Source: a virus
Strand: one strand, 5' to 3'
Virus record (IMG/VR): IMGVR_UViG_3300005581_000109
Span: 1 to 26,525 of that record
Length of the DNA: 26,525 bases
Below, piece after piece: positions 14,913 to 21,356 of this stretch. Made by a program: the position numbers and the translations under genes. The notes under the pieces were generated by a model, which had not been told where the DNA came from, made no database searches, and saw nothing but the letters and a program-made list of their open reading frames with translations. The first letter of the stretch is position 1, and each line of letters starts with the position of its first letter.

Positions 14913-14941
14913 ATTCTATCTTAAATCGGGGTGAATGTAAA
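14913..14941 (-). promoter_or_regulatory. Early-type promoter for the SGNH-like gene
   Basis: Reading leftward: TTTACA (14941-14936), 17 bases, TAGAAT (14918-14913), then six bases (ACTCAC) to the ATG at 14906. With usual spacing the +1 falls at the start codon. Confidence 0.72.
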
Positions 14942-15931
14942 TTACTTTTTTAAAGAAAATTCTTTAGGGAATATCCAACTATATGGGATTCGTTTGGTCG
15001 GAGATTTGACTCCATGAGAGATGGCAATGTGCTTATAGAAAAAGCACGTTTTATCCTCGATGTTGAGCATCTTCTGAGAGGTCATTGGATTTCGAGAATC
15101 CTCACAAAGGATTTGCATCTGCTCTAACCAAAGGCGACACATATCATTTTCAGCAATGAATTGTCCATCTCCATCGATCGAGTATTTCGTCTTGCCATTC
15201 ACATTCTTTCCGCCGAATACTTGAAACAATCCGTCGAAATGTCCGGTGCCGCCATAGAGTACACTCTCAGGATCGACGAGATTCGGAAATGACATGGCAA
15301 GGTAACGTGCTGCATTTTTACAAGGATAGAGTGGGGAACGAAATCCTTGTTCTTCCTTGAAATGCTTCTCCATCAATTTAGCGAATTCCATCATGGTGTA
15401 TGGACGCTCGCGATTCTCGAGATGATGAGCCATGGCCTCGGCCGCTTTCAACGGTCCAGTTAATAACCAGTCCTTGACGTTCGTATTGAGCGGATAATAG
15501 ATCTGAAACAAATCGTTTCGAGCATGCCGATCATTGACAAACTTCTCACGAGTAGATTCAACACCATTCTCGATCAGATGCGTCAGAGTCCCCCAGTGTT
15601 CATTGGTGAATGAGAAGACGAGCGTATACCAAAGAATGTCCTTCAGGTCAGTCATGGTACGCATCAGGTCACAGAAGGGATGCTCGTGCCAATGCAGTCT
15701 ATGAGAGAAGATCTGATAATCCTCGGCCAGCAACTTGTCCTCACGCTTGTCGAATGCATGGCAGAACTCAAAGAACTTGTCGAGTCTCTGATCCAATGTC
15801 CAGCCGCGCATCCAACTATCTAAAGGCTTCTTGCCATCCTTGAGCGGGACAGTGAGGTCTGTACCTAGATATGTGATGTTGGTGTATTTCGTTCCGTCCT
15901 CAATGAAGTCTTCAAGTGTATTATTGTGCAT
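14942..15931 (-). CDS. Putative alpha-glutamyl/putrescinyl-thymine pyrophosphorylase-like protein (amino acid:DNA transferase family)
   Basis: 329 residues, mostly helical. Members of the aGPT-PPlase families replace the pyrophosphate on an activated 5-hydroxymethyl base in DNA with an amino acid or amine. Matches that I see are a Phe-Thr-Asn element (LVFSFTN, 104-110) and a Gly-rich element GGTGHFDGLFQVFG (227-240), which resembles the family's GPGA-x-RGL loop. A C-terminal signature N290-I-E-D-x-x-C-x-F-Y-K300 resembles the family's D-V-E-x-x-x-C-E-x-x-K. It overlaps the end of the PLP-enzyme gene by 11 bases, so the two are made together. This is distant recognition by motif only; structure prediction is needed to confirm the family. 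Confidence 0.6.
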   Translation of the reverse strand: MHNNTLEDFIEDGTKYTNITYLGTDLTVPLKDGKKPLDSWMRGWTLDQRLDKFFEFCHAFDKREDKLLAEDYQIFSHRLHWHEHPFCDLMRTMTDLKDILWYTLVFSFTNEHWGTLTHLIENGVESTREKFVNDRHARNDLFQIYYPLNTNVKDWLLTGPLKAAEAMAHHLENRERPYTMMEFAKLMEKHFKEEQGFRSPLYPCKNAARYLAMSFPNLVDPESVLYGGTGHFDGLFQVFGGKNVNGKTKYSIDGDGQFIAENDMCRLWLEQMQILCEDSRNPMTSQKMLNIEDKTCFFYKHIAISHGVKSPTKRIPYSWIFPKEFSLKK

Positions 15932-16805
15932 CGTTCTTTTTCCAGTCTCGATATGAATCGGTATTGTCTATGATTGATTTATCATGAAGGATCGGATCGG
16001 TCCCCACGTTCCACATCAAGACGCGCCGACCGCTATTCTTTGGAATCCATTTCCAGACTTTTGCATCGTAAGAGTCGACAGTAGGAAATGGAGGCAGATT
16101 TTCTGGCTTCTCACTCTGAGGGAAATCAAGCGGTTCGCTGATAACATCGGCTCGTCCGAGTTCACCGGCTTTTAGGTTTCGGGCCACGGCAACGCATGTA
16201 AACTTGGCATTCGGCCAGGCAATCTGAAGCGCCCGGGATAATACTCCGGTCGAGATGGCCACGTAGACCTCATCCGGTTCAGGAATAGTCGAGGCAGCAT
16301 GCACGATGGCTGCAGTAGCCAATTCGTGTTTCAGACCAAGAGGAATGAAGTATGCTCCATTGTCGGCTGCCCACTTCTTGGCGTATAGGTTTAGATTGGG
16401 CATGGCCGCGATTCGCTCAAAGATCACCTTGGCTCCTCGCTCGATGCAGCACGCCTGATGAACCGAGATGCGCTTGGAGCTTGGCATGAAGAGTACGATC
16501 TTCTTTTCAGGATGGCGCTGAGCGACATCACACAGAGATACACCGGCCAGACCCACACGTGGTTGGCAATATACCAACGTATCTGCCTTGACTTTCGACA
16601 TCAGCAAATCGCCGGCTCGAGTCTTGGTTCCGACAGTCAGATCATCTCGAACCACCAAAACACCCTCGTGCTCCACTACCACAGGATTTGGGTTATATGG
16701 CACCCAACCTTCGCAGAGTGAAAGGTAGTATTCCTTTGCATCCTCTGGGCTCATGAGTCCAATATCTTTATTGAATCCGTCAATGACGTGTGTATCGTGC
16801 GACAT
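15921..16805 (-). CDS. Fold-type II PLP-dependent enzyme (ACC-deaminase/tryptophan-synthase-beta-like)
   Basis: 294 residues. The N-terminal VVRDDLTVGTKTRAGDLL resembles the K-R-E-D-L...GG-x-K-x-R motif of ACC deaminase/cysteine desulfhydrase enzymes; K61 would hold PLP. ISTGVLSRALQIAW (about 184-197) stands where the phosphate-binding Gly-rich loop is expected. The protein is shorter than most family members (around 330). PLP enzymes of phage DNA-modification loci decarboxylate or rearrange an amino acid already attached to the base; this role is inferred from its overlap with the transferase-like gene. A promoter ends six bases before the ATG. The left border of the homing-endonuclease insertion is just upstream. 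Confidence 0.78.
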   Translation of the reverse strand: MSHDTHVIDGFNKDIGLMSPEDAKEYYLSLCEGWVPYNPNPVVVEHEGVLVVRDDLTVGTKTRAGDLLMSKVKADTLVYCQPRVGLAGVSLCDVAQRHPEKKIVLFMPSSKRISVHQACCIERGAKVIFERIAAMPNLNLYAKKWAADNGAYFIPLGLKHELATAAIVHAASTIPEPDEVYVAISTGVLSRALQIAWPNAKFTCVAVARNLKAGELGRADVISEPLDFPQSEKPENLPPFPTVDSYDAKVWKWIPKNSGRRVLMWNVGTDPILHDKSIIDNTDSYRDWKKNDAQ

Positions 16806-16811
16806 GCTAGT

Positions 16812-16840
16812 ATTCTACACTAAATATCTACGCTTGTAAA
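16812..16840 (-). promoter_or_regulatory. Early-type promoter for the PLP-enzyme unit
   Basis: Reading leftward: TTTACA (16840-16835), 17 bases, TAGAAT (16817-16812), then six bases (ACTAGC) to the ATG at 16805. It predicts a leaderless transcript. Confidence 0.74.
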
Positions 16841-16870
16841 TACTTTTTTACAATTTCATGATCTTTCTGG

Positions 16871-16878
16871 TATAAATA
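16871..16878 (+). promoter_or_regulatory. T4-type late promoter for the homing endonuclease gene
   Basis: A perfect TATAAATA on the plus strand in the 136-base gap between divergent genes. It is 64 bases before the ATG at 16942 and 16 bases before a TTG at 16894 in the same frame. Confidence 0.65.
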
Positions 16879-16941
16879 GTACTGTTCGCGGAATTGCCGT
16901 TCCCAACAGCTCTACAATCAAACATTAACCCCAATCGCAGC

Positions 16942-17667
16942 ATGAAATTATTTATAGTCTACCTTATCACGTATCAAGGTAATAAGCTTCCTCCATTCTA
17001 TATTGGCTCTACTTCTTTAGAGAAATTCAATAAAGGATATTCTGGATCAGTATCGTCCAAAGAATACAAAACTCTTTGGAAAACCGAATTGAGAAGTAAC
17101 CCGCACCTATTTAAGAGAAGAATAGTTAGTTCATACTTTACTCCCGAGGAAGCAATATCTGCAGAATCTAGGTTTCATTACGTTCTTCGAGTGAATAGAA
17201 ATCCGCTTTATGCAAATAAGTGCATAGCCGGAAATTCCCCTAGATCAATGGGATTCGTTGGTCATGGAGAGAATAACCCGATGTTTGGTCACGTCTATAG
17301 CGATGAAACCCGAGAAAAGATGCGAAACGCAAAACTTGGAAGTAAAGCTAAAGAAAGTACTAAAGAAATTTGGAGGAAAAATCGTAAAGGTCACTGGACC
17401 GGAGACAAAAATCCGACTAAAACAAATCTAACAATGTTAGGTAAAAAGCATTCTGAGGAATCTAAGAAGAAAATGTCAGAATTAGCAAAGGGCAAATATG
17501 CTGGAGATAAAAACCCAATGTATGGAAAGTCAGCAATGAAAGGAAGAAAACATTCTCCAGAAACAAAGGCGAGAATGGCAGAGGCTAGGAAAAAGTACTG
17601 GGAGAATAAGTCCAATCTGCATATTCAGGAAGTTGTTTCACCTTCCTTATGTACTGAATCTCAGTAA
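16942..17667 (+). CDS. GIY-YIG homing endonuclease with several NUMOD3 motifs
   Basis: 241 residues from the ATG at 16942; a TTG at 16894 would add 16 residues and is nearer the late promoter. The nuclease core is LFIVYLITYQ ... FYIGSTS, followed by the Arg/Glu-bearing helix (EEAISAESRFHYVL). Three or four NUMOD3-like DNA-binding repeats follow (ENNPMFGHVYSDETREKMR, LGKKHSEESKKKM, KNPMYGKSAMKGRKHS). It lies on the plus strand inside a block of minus-strand modification genes. Its last 83 bases overlap the 3' end of the converging transferase-like gene, so its C-terminus reads through the opposite strand of that gene. It is probably a mobile gene not directly involved in base modification. Confidence 0.9.
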   Translation: MKLFIVYLITYQGNKLPPFYIGSTSLEKFNKGYSGSVSSKEYKTLWKTELRSNPHLFKRRIVSSYFTPEEAISAESRFHYVLRVNRNPLYANKCIAGNSPRSMGFVGHGENNPMFGHVYSDETREKMRNAKLGSKAKESTKEIWRKNRKGHWTGDKNPTKTNLTMLGKKHSEESKKKMSELAKGKYAGDKNPMYGKSAMKGRKHSPETKARMAEARKKYWENKSNLHIQEVVSPSLCTESQ

Positions 17668-18784
17668 GACCAGCATTTTTGATAACTTGATCTTTGGTGT
17701 AAACCCCATCAAAGTCATTGAAACTTTTAACTAGACCCAAATCTAGCATGGCTTTTTGTCTTCCATATGGGTGAATAATCTTACTTGAATTCCATATTTT
17801 ATCTGCATCCAAGTGATTATACGAATCGCCTGATTTGAAATAATTGGTGAGATACCTTATGAAGTCACAACAGACATCCTCGACGTTATATGGGAATCCA
17901 CCTGTGTCGGCAAAAAGATTCATCATGATCTCGTCGACTAACTGCTCGGATTTCATCTTCGTCTTGGCCGTTGCCAGATATGAGATGCTTTGAATCGCGT
18001 TGCTACCGTAATAGAATAGCGATTCCTTATTCACGAACTGAGGAAACCAATCGGCGACATCTGCCACGATCGCGGCATACTGGAAATGGTACTGACGAAG
18101 ATTGTTCTTAACGTTCCAGTTCAGCATGAATGAGCCAATCTCGCGAAGATCTTTCTTTCCTCCTTTGACTAAGAAATCTGCCAACTCTCTGGCTAAGCGA
18201 GGAGCAAATTCACAAAGGTAATAGTCTCCACCTTTCTTGTAGCCTTCGACTGGTTTAGGAAATGCCGGAAACTGATAGCCCACTGAGGTGTAGAATGAAT
18301 TCTGCTCGTGACGAACGATGTCACACATCTTCTCGATGGTGTCGGCCCGATAGAGCTTAAAGAGAAGCGTATTGTGATAGCCACTCGGCTTCAAGGCATA
18401 GTTAATACCAGAACCGCATACCCGATGAAGGATGAAGACGTAGAGCCATTCGGCCAAACCAAAGACATCTTGCTTTCCGCTCCAGTTATTGGCAACCTCG
18501 ACTCGCTGATCGAAGACTTGCCCGGCCTTCATCTTCTCCCAATAAGGGTGACTCTCACTCCAGCCATGAAAGCAATCATGAACGATCTGAGAGAAACCCG
18601 CATAGGCACGTTCTACTACGTCATACAACTCGACCTTCTCCATCAGGTCATCACCAATATTCGAATCGGCATGGCTAATCATGCCATAAGGAGCATGATC
18701 GCTAACGTTGCATTTCTCTTGCTGCTCTTTTGCCAAGGCATAGTAGCGTAAGAATTCGTCGTAGTATTCCGTCTTTTCGATCAT
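17585..18784 (-). CDS. Second putative amino acid:DNA transferase (aGPT-PPlase-like) protein
   Basis: 399 residues from the ATG at 18784, one base after the stop of the upstream gene; the open frame to 18943 overlaps that gene. Mostly helical. N300-V-E-D-x-x-C-x-F-I-R310 is almost the same signature as in the protein at 14942-15931 (N-I-E-D-x-x-C-x-F-Y-K), and FYYGSNAIQSI (257-267) may be the matching Gly loop. FILHRVCGSGINYALKPSGY (117-136) looks like a conserved substrate pocket. A paralogous pair would allow two modifications or a hetero-complex. The C-terminal 28 residues overlap the homing gene. Recognition is weaker than for its paralog; it could be another helical enzyme. Confidence 0.5.
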   Translation of the reverse strand: MIEKTEYYDEFLRYYALAKEQQEKCNVSDHAPYGMISHADSNIGDDLMEKVELYDVVERAYAGFSQIVHDCFHGWSESHPYWEKMKAGQVFDQRVEVANNWSGKQDVFGLAEWLYVFILHRVCGSGINYALKPSGYHNTLLFKLYRADTIEKMCDIVRHEQNSFYTSVGYQFPAFPKPVEGYKKGGDYYLCEFAPRLARELADFLVKGGKKDLREIGSFMLNWNVKNNLRQYHFQYAAIVADVADWFPQFVNKESLFYYGSNAIQSISYLATAKTKMKSEQLVDEIMMNLFADTGGFPYNVEDVCCDFIRYLTNYFKSGDSYNHLDADKIWNSSKIIHPYGRQKAMLDLGLVKSFNDFDGVYTKDQVIKNAGLTEIQYIRKVKQLPEYADWTYSPSTFS

Positions 18785-18785
18785 A

Positions 18786-19229
18786 TTATTCAGTGATATA
18801 GACCGCAGTCTCACGACCGCCACACTTGAAGTTAATAACTGCATCTTCGCCGGTCCAGCGAATTGCCGAGATTTGCTTCGAAGCTTCAGCGCTTGTTGGA
18901 CGATTGAGAAAGTCACGACCTTCGACTTGGCCATCCATACCACCTCGGCAATACGAGACGATGAATGAGCAATAGTTGATCATGTCCTTGGCGCTATCCT
19001 CGACGCTTTCGAAGTTCGGGACATAAGAAGGATCATGTTCCATTGCAGCGATCACACTGCGAAGGCGAAGCATCTTGGCATGGACGATATCCAGCAAGGT
19101 CGAAACCCCGCGAGGATAATAGTCGGCTTGCTTAATGATGCTATGCGAGTTCTGATAATCGTTACCCTTCTTACGTTGAAGGTTGGCGCATTCGTCTAGT
19201 ACCTTGATTGATTCCTTATCGTTTTCCAT
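18786..19229 (-). CDS. DUF1599 / nucleotide modification associated domain 1 (Nmad1)-like protein
   Basis: 147 residues. The pattern ECANLQRKKGNDYQNS, then STLLDIVHAKMLRLRSVI and SVEDSAKDMINYCSFIV, matches the K-x-x-D-Y-G-x-S ... D-I-x-x-K-x-x-R-I-x-x-L ... DIINY layout of DUF1599. This domain was renamed Nmad1 because it recurs in phage base-modification loci; it is thought to be related to MazG-type all-alpha NTP pyrophosphatases. The residues fit nucleotide handling but no substrate is known. A C-terminal extension of about 45 residues (TSAEASKQISAIRWTGEDAV) looks beta-rich. It heads a two-gene unit with the second transferase-like gene and has its own promoter nine bases before the ATG. 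Confidence 0.72.
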   Translation of the reverse strand: MENDKESIKVLDECANLQRKKGNDYQNSHSIIKQADYYPRGVSTLLDIVHAKMLRLRSVIAAMEHDPSYVPNFESVEDSAKDMINYCSFIVSYCRGGMDGQVEGRDFLNRPTSAEASKQISAIRWTGEDAVINFKCGGRETAVYITE

Positions 19230-19238
19230 GTTGGGAGT

Positions 19239-19267
19239 ATTTTATATTGTTTTGAGTAATTTGTACA
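19239..19267 (-). promoter_or_regulatory. Early-type promoter for the Nmad1-like unit
   Basis: Reading leftward: TGTACA (19267-19262), 17 bases, TAAAAT (19244-19239), nine bases to the ATG at 19229. The -10 is weaker than in the sister promoters, and the spacer lacks the CCC-GATATGG element. Confidence 0.6.
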
Positions 19268-19272
19268 CATCT

Positions 19273-20004
19273 TTATGCATCGCCTAATGCTTTTTGTGCC
19301 ATGCGCTGGGTCTCAAGATGCTCGTCTTGTTTGTCGATGAATTTTTGAATCAGATGAAAGTGGCAAGAATAGACATGAAGGCTACCTACTTGCCAAGTGA
19401 TATCACCTGCGATCAGATCTCGACCAAGCTTTTGATTGTAATCGGCGACCAGCTTATCTAGCACAAATTTCTGCCAGGCATAGTCATTGCGATATCCGAA
19501 GATGACATCATTCGAACGCATCTGCACGACGCAATGAATCTTGCCATCGCGAATCAGGTATTGAACCGCATTGGTGCAGATGAAGTCGCTCATACCACCT
19601 TTGCACCAATCAGTGTGCATAGTAGGACGAGTGTAGATAGTGACTGCTCGACGAGAATTTGGGCTGACCACTAACTCGTTGAGGACAGAGAGATATTGCC
19701 CATGATTCTGCTTGCCAAAGACCAGATAGCCATAGTTTGAATTGATCACTCCATCCGGAGTAGCCACAGATTTCCAGATCTGAGGAACCTTGCCAGGAAT
19801 ATCATTGACATTCAAAGATTCCGACAGGTACCAATCCAATTCGTGCTGGATATACTCATGATTGAGTTCACCGAAGATTGCCGGAGCATCAGCCAAAAAG
19901 CTGGCACCTACCAGCTCGATGGTGCTGGTACCGGTTTTATCCTCGATAAGATTGCCCGAGCGAAGTTCGGAGATGAAGTGTTGCTGAATATCTTTTGTTG
20001 TCAT
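19273..20004 (-). CDS. 42: dCMP hydroxymethylase (T4 gp42-like)
   Basis: 243 residues of the thymidylate-synthase superfamily. It makes 5-hydroxymethyl-dCMP from dCMP and methylene-tetrahydrofolate. It follows T4 gp42 closely by recall: DKTGTSTIELVGASF, INSNYGY, SRRAVTIYTRP, FICTNAVQYLIRDGKI, MRSNDVIFGYRNDYAWQKF and VGSLHVYS. C143 is the nucleophile. D174 takes the place of Asn177 of ThyA and equals T4 Asp179, which selects dCMP over dUMP; the Cys-to-Asp spacing (31) is the same as in T4. Its ATG follows the previous gene's stop by two bases. It indicates that cytosine in this phage DNA is largely 5-hydroxymethylcytosine or a derivative, shielding it from host nucleases. Confidence 0.94.
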   Translation of the reverse strand: MTTKDIQQHFISELRSGNLIEDKTGTSTIELVGASFLADAPAIFGELNHEYIQHELDWYLSESLNVNDIPGKVPQIWKSVATPDGVINSNYGYLVFGKQNHGQYLSVLNELVVSPNSRRAVTIYTRPTMHTDWCKGGMSDFICTNAVQYLIRDGKIHCVVQMRSNDVIFGYRNDYAWQKFVLDKLVADYNQKLGRDLIAGDITWQVGSLHVYSCHFHLIQKFIDKQDEHLETQRMAQKALGDA

Positions 20005-20006
20005 GA

Positions 20007-20333
20007 TCAGTGTGTGAAGATGTATTTGCGATTTTCGATGATGCCCTTCATGTAGAATTCATCCGAGCGATCCAGATTAGCATGAGCAGTTTTAGAGCCA
20101 ATGAACAATACCTTGTGCTCGAGTTTTACTCTGCTGCCCTTTAGATATTCACTGCAATCATCGATGAACATCTTTGCGAGCTTGGATTCGGCGGAAATAT
20201 CCCAGTTGATGTTGCCATCATCCTCGGCAACCACTTGACGCACGCGATCAAAGAGAAATTGTTGAAGTGGGCATTGTTGTTCTGGAGATTCTACCGAGAA
20301 CATGTATTTTAGGCGTTTAAGGATTGGTATCAT
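20007..20333 (-). CDS. Hypothetical protein upstream of gp42
   Basis: 108 residues, family not recognised. It has a basic start (MIPILKRLKYMF), a helical middle (LQQFLFDRVRQVVAEDD, SKLAKMFIDDCSEYLKG) and a beta-like end (VKLEHKVLFIGSKT). It has no transmembrane segment. It is the first gene of the unit that ends with gp42, with a clear promoter nine bases before its ATG, and gp42 starts two bases after its stop. The tight coupling suggests early expression and perhaps nucleotide metabolism, but that is only context. Confidence 0.75.
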   Translation of the reverse strand: MIPILKRLKYMFSVESPEQQCPLQQFLFDRVRQVVAEDDGNINWDISAESKLAKMFIDDCSEYLKGSRVKLEHKVLFIGSKTAHANLDRSDEFYMKGIIENRKYIFTH

Positions 20334-20342
20334 ATCGGTGTT

Positions 20343-20370
20343 ATTCTACTATATCTGGAGAAAAAGTAAA
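20343..20370 (-). promoter_or_regulatory. Early-type promoter for the gp42 unit
   Basis: Reading leftward: TTTACT (20370-20365), 16 bases containing CTCCAGATATAG, TAGAAT (20348-20343), nine bases to the ATG at 20333. The spacer matches the promoters at 13832-13859 and 22544-22571. Confidence 0.75.
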
Positions 20371-20373
20371 TGC

Positions 20374-20814
20374 TTATTTTCTAAATTGTTCGGCCTGAGA
20401 CAGACTTCTCATCTTTGTAGCGAGCTCATTCGAATTGACCTCATGAAGAAGGTTCATTTGCGAAATGGGCCAACCAAGCATATTCGTCATGGCATTCGTA
20501 CGGTACCTGACGAAGTCTTTCCTCGACCCACATTCCCAGACCTTGATCTTTGGGGTCGAGTCATATTCTACGAAGATCAGACGATCGACGTTCATGCACT
20601 TATCGCGATTGGTCTGCTTATCCGCCTGGATTGAGAAGACATTCATGCCAGGATGACGATTCTGGGTCTTGACCTCGATCTGACACCCGTTAGCGTCGAT
20701 CAGATCCTTGATGATGTCGAAGCGATCCTCAGAGATGATGGCATCTTCCAGATAGGCCACCAACTTTTCACCAATCTCTCCGAGCCGATGCTTGTTTGTA
20801 ATTGGAGCACTCAA
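20374..20814 (-). CDS. Putative PD-(D/E)XK endonuclease
   Basis: 146 residues. The layout GEIGEKLVAYLED, then acidic residues (D33-D40), then CQIEVKTQ (E47-x-K49) matches the helix, D, E-x-K core of restriction-like nucleases. MNVDRLIFVEYDS gives the next strand, usual in Holliday-junction-resolvase-like or restriction-like members. It is small, single-domain and soluble. T4 lacks a direct counterpart that I recognise. Its start overlaps the stop of the small upstream gene by four bases (ATGA). Possible roles are degradation of unmodified host DNA, to which modified phage DNA would be immune, or branch resolution. The former fits the nearby modification genes but is inference. Confidence 0.68.
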   Translation of the reverse strand: MSAPITNKHRLGEIGEKLVAYLEDAIISEDRFDIIKDLIDANGCQIEVKTQNRHPGMNVFSIQADKQTNRDKCMNVDRLIFVEYDSTPKIKVWECGSRKDFVRYRTNAMTNMLGWPISQMNLLHEVNSNELATKMRSLSQAEQFRK

Positions 20815-21020
20815 TATATTATGTCATCACCGTTTGGATCGCCGAACTCTTCAAATTCACCAAACATTTCATCGATAGTTCGCGTATCAAATGTTTCATG
20901 CATCATGATGGTCTTGAAGGCATGCTTCCAATCATCCACAGTAGAAAAACGATTCAGAGACAGTTGAATCTCTTTATCGTCAAAGGTGTTGTTGACAGTG
21001 ATTTTAATTTTATGATTCAT
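20811..21020 (-). CDS. Small acidic hypothetical protein
   Basis: 69 residues, acidic, family not recognised. The first half (KIKITVNNTF ... LSLNRFSTVDDWKHAFK) looks like a beta hairpin plus helix; the tail (EMFGEFEEFGDPNGDD) is strongly acidic. The ATG follows the upstream stop closely and the stop overlaps the nuclease start, so it may be a partner or inhibitor of the nuclease-like protein. That is only a guess from the coupling. Confidence 0.7.
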   Translation of the reverse strand: MNHKIKITVNNTFDDKEIQLSLNRFSTVDDWKHAFKTIMMHETFDTRTIDEMFGEFEEFGDPNGDDIIY

Positions 21021-21021
21021 A

Positions 21022-21267
21022 TTAGGATTTATAGTTTTGAATTTCTACCAGATAGTCTACCAGATCAGCGATCTTTTCATCATCAAGAATAACCATATCA
21101 GCATAAGGTTTGCCCTTTAAGCATTGCCAGGCAAGAATGAGACGATTTTTGAATGAACGATTTTGCGGATCGGTTTTAAAGAATGAAATTTCTGTACCAA
21201 ATCCCGGTTCATGTTCGATCCACATGCCCTCTGACTCACAGTCGCATTTGAAGAATTGACCTTTCAT
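21022..21267 (-). CDS. Small conserved-type phage hypothetical protein with Cys pair
   Basis: 81 residues. The N-terminus FFKCDCESEGMWIEHEPGFG has a C-x-C pair and an aromatic-rich strand. It reminds me of short phage proteins beginning with F-x-C-x-C but without known function. The rest is helical (NRLILAWQCLKGK, KIADLVDYLVEIQ). The start overlaps the stop of a tiny membrane peptide (ATGA), so the genes are translationally coupled. Confidence 0.75.
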   Translation of the reverse strand: MKGQFFKCDCESEGMWIEHEPGFGTEISFFKTDPQNRSFKNRLILAWQCLKGKPYADMVILDDEKIADLVDYLVEIQNYKS

Positions 21268-21356
21268 AGTTTTCCTTTATAGTTTAAAAATGTTACACAT
21301 AATACACTGCAGATCATTACGACAGCTGCACAGATGATGGGGATGTCTTCGATCAT
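21264..21356 (-). CDS. Tiny membrane peptide, 30 residues
   Basis: This ORF of 30 codons plus stop has both ends coupled by ATGA overlaps: its ATG overlaps the TGA of the 130-residue gene upstream, and its TGA overlaps the ATG of the 81-residue gene downstream. The product has a three-residue acidic start (IED), one hydrophobic stretch (IPIICAAVVMICSVLCVTF) long enough to span a membrane, and a basic end (NYKGKL). It fills what would otherwise be an 85-base gap. It has no family match that I know. Inner-membrane insertion is likely; function is unknown. Confidence 0.6.
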   Translation of the reverse strand: MIEDIPIICAAVVMICSVLCVTFLNYKGKL

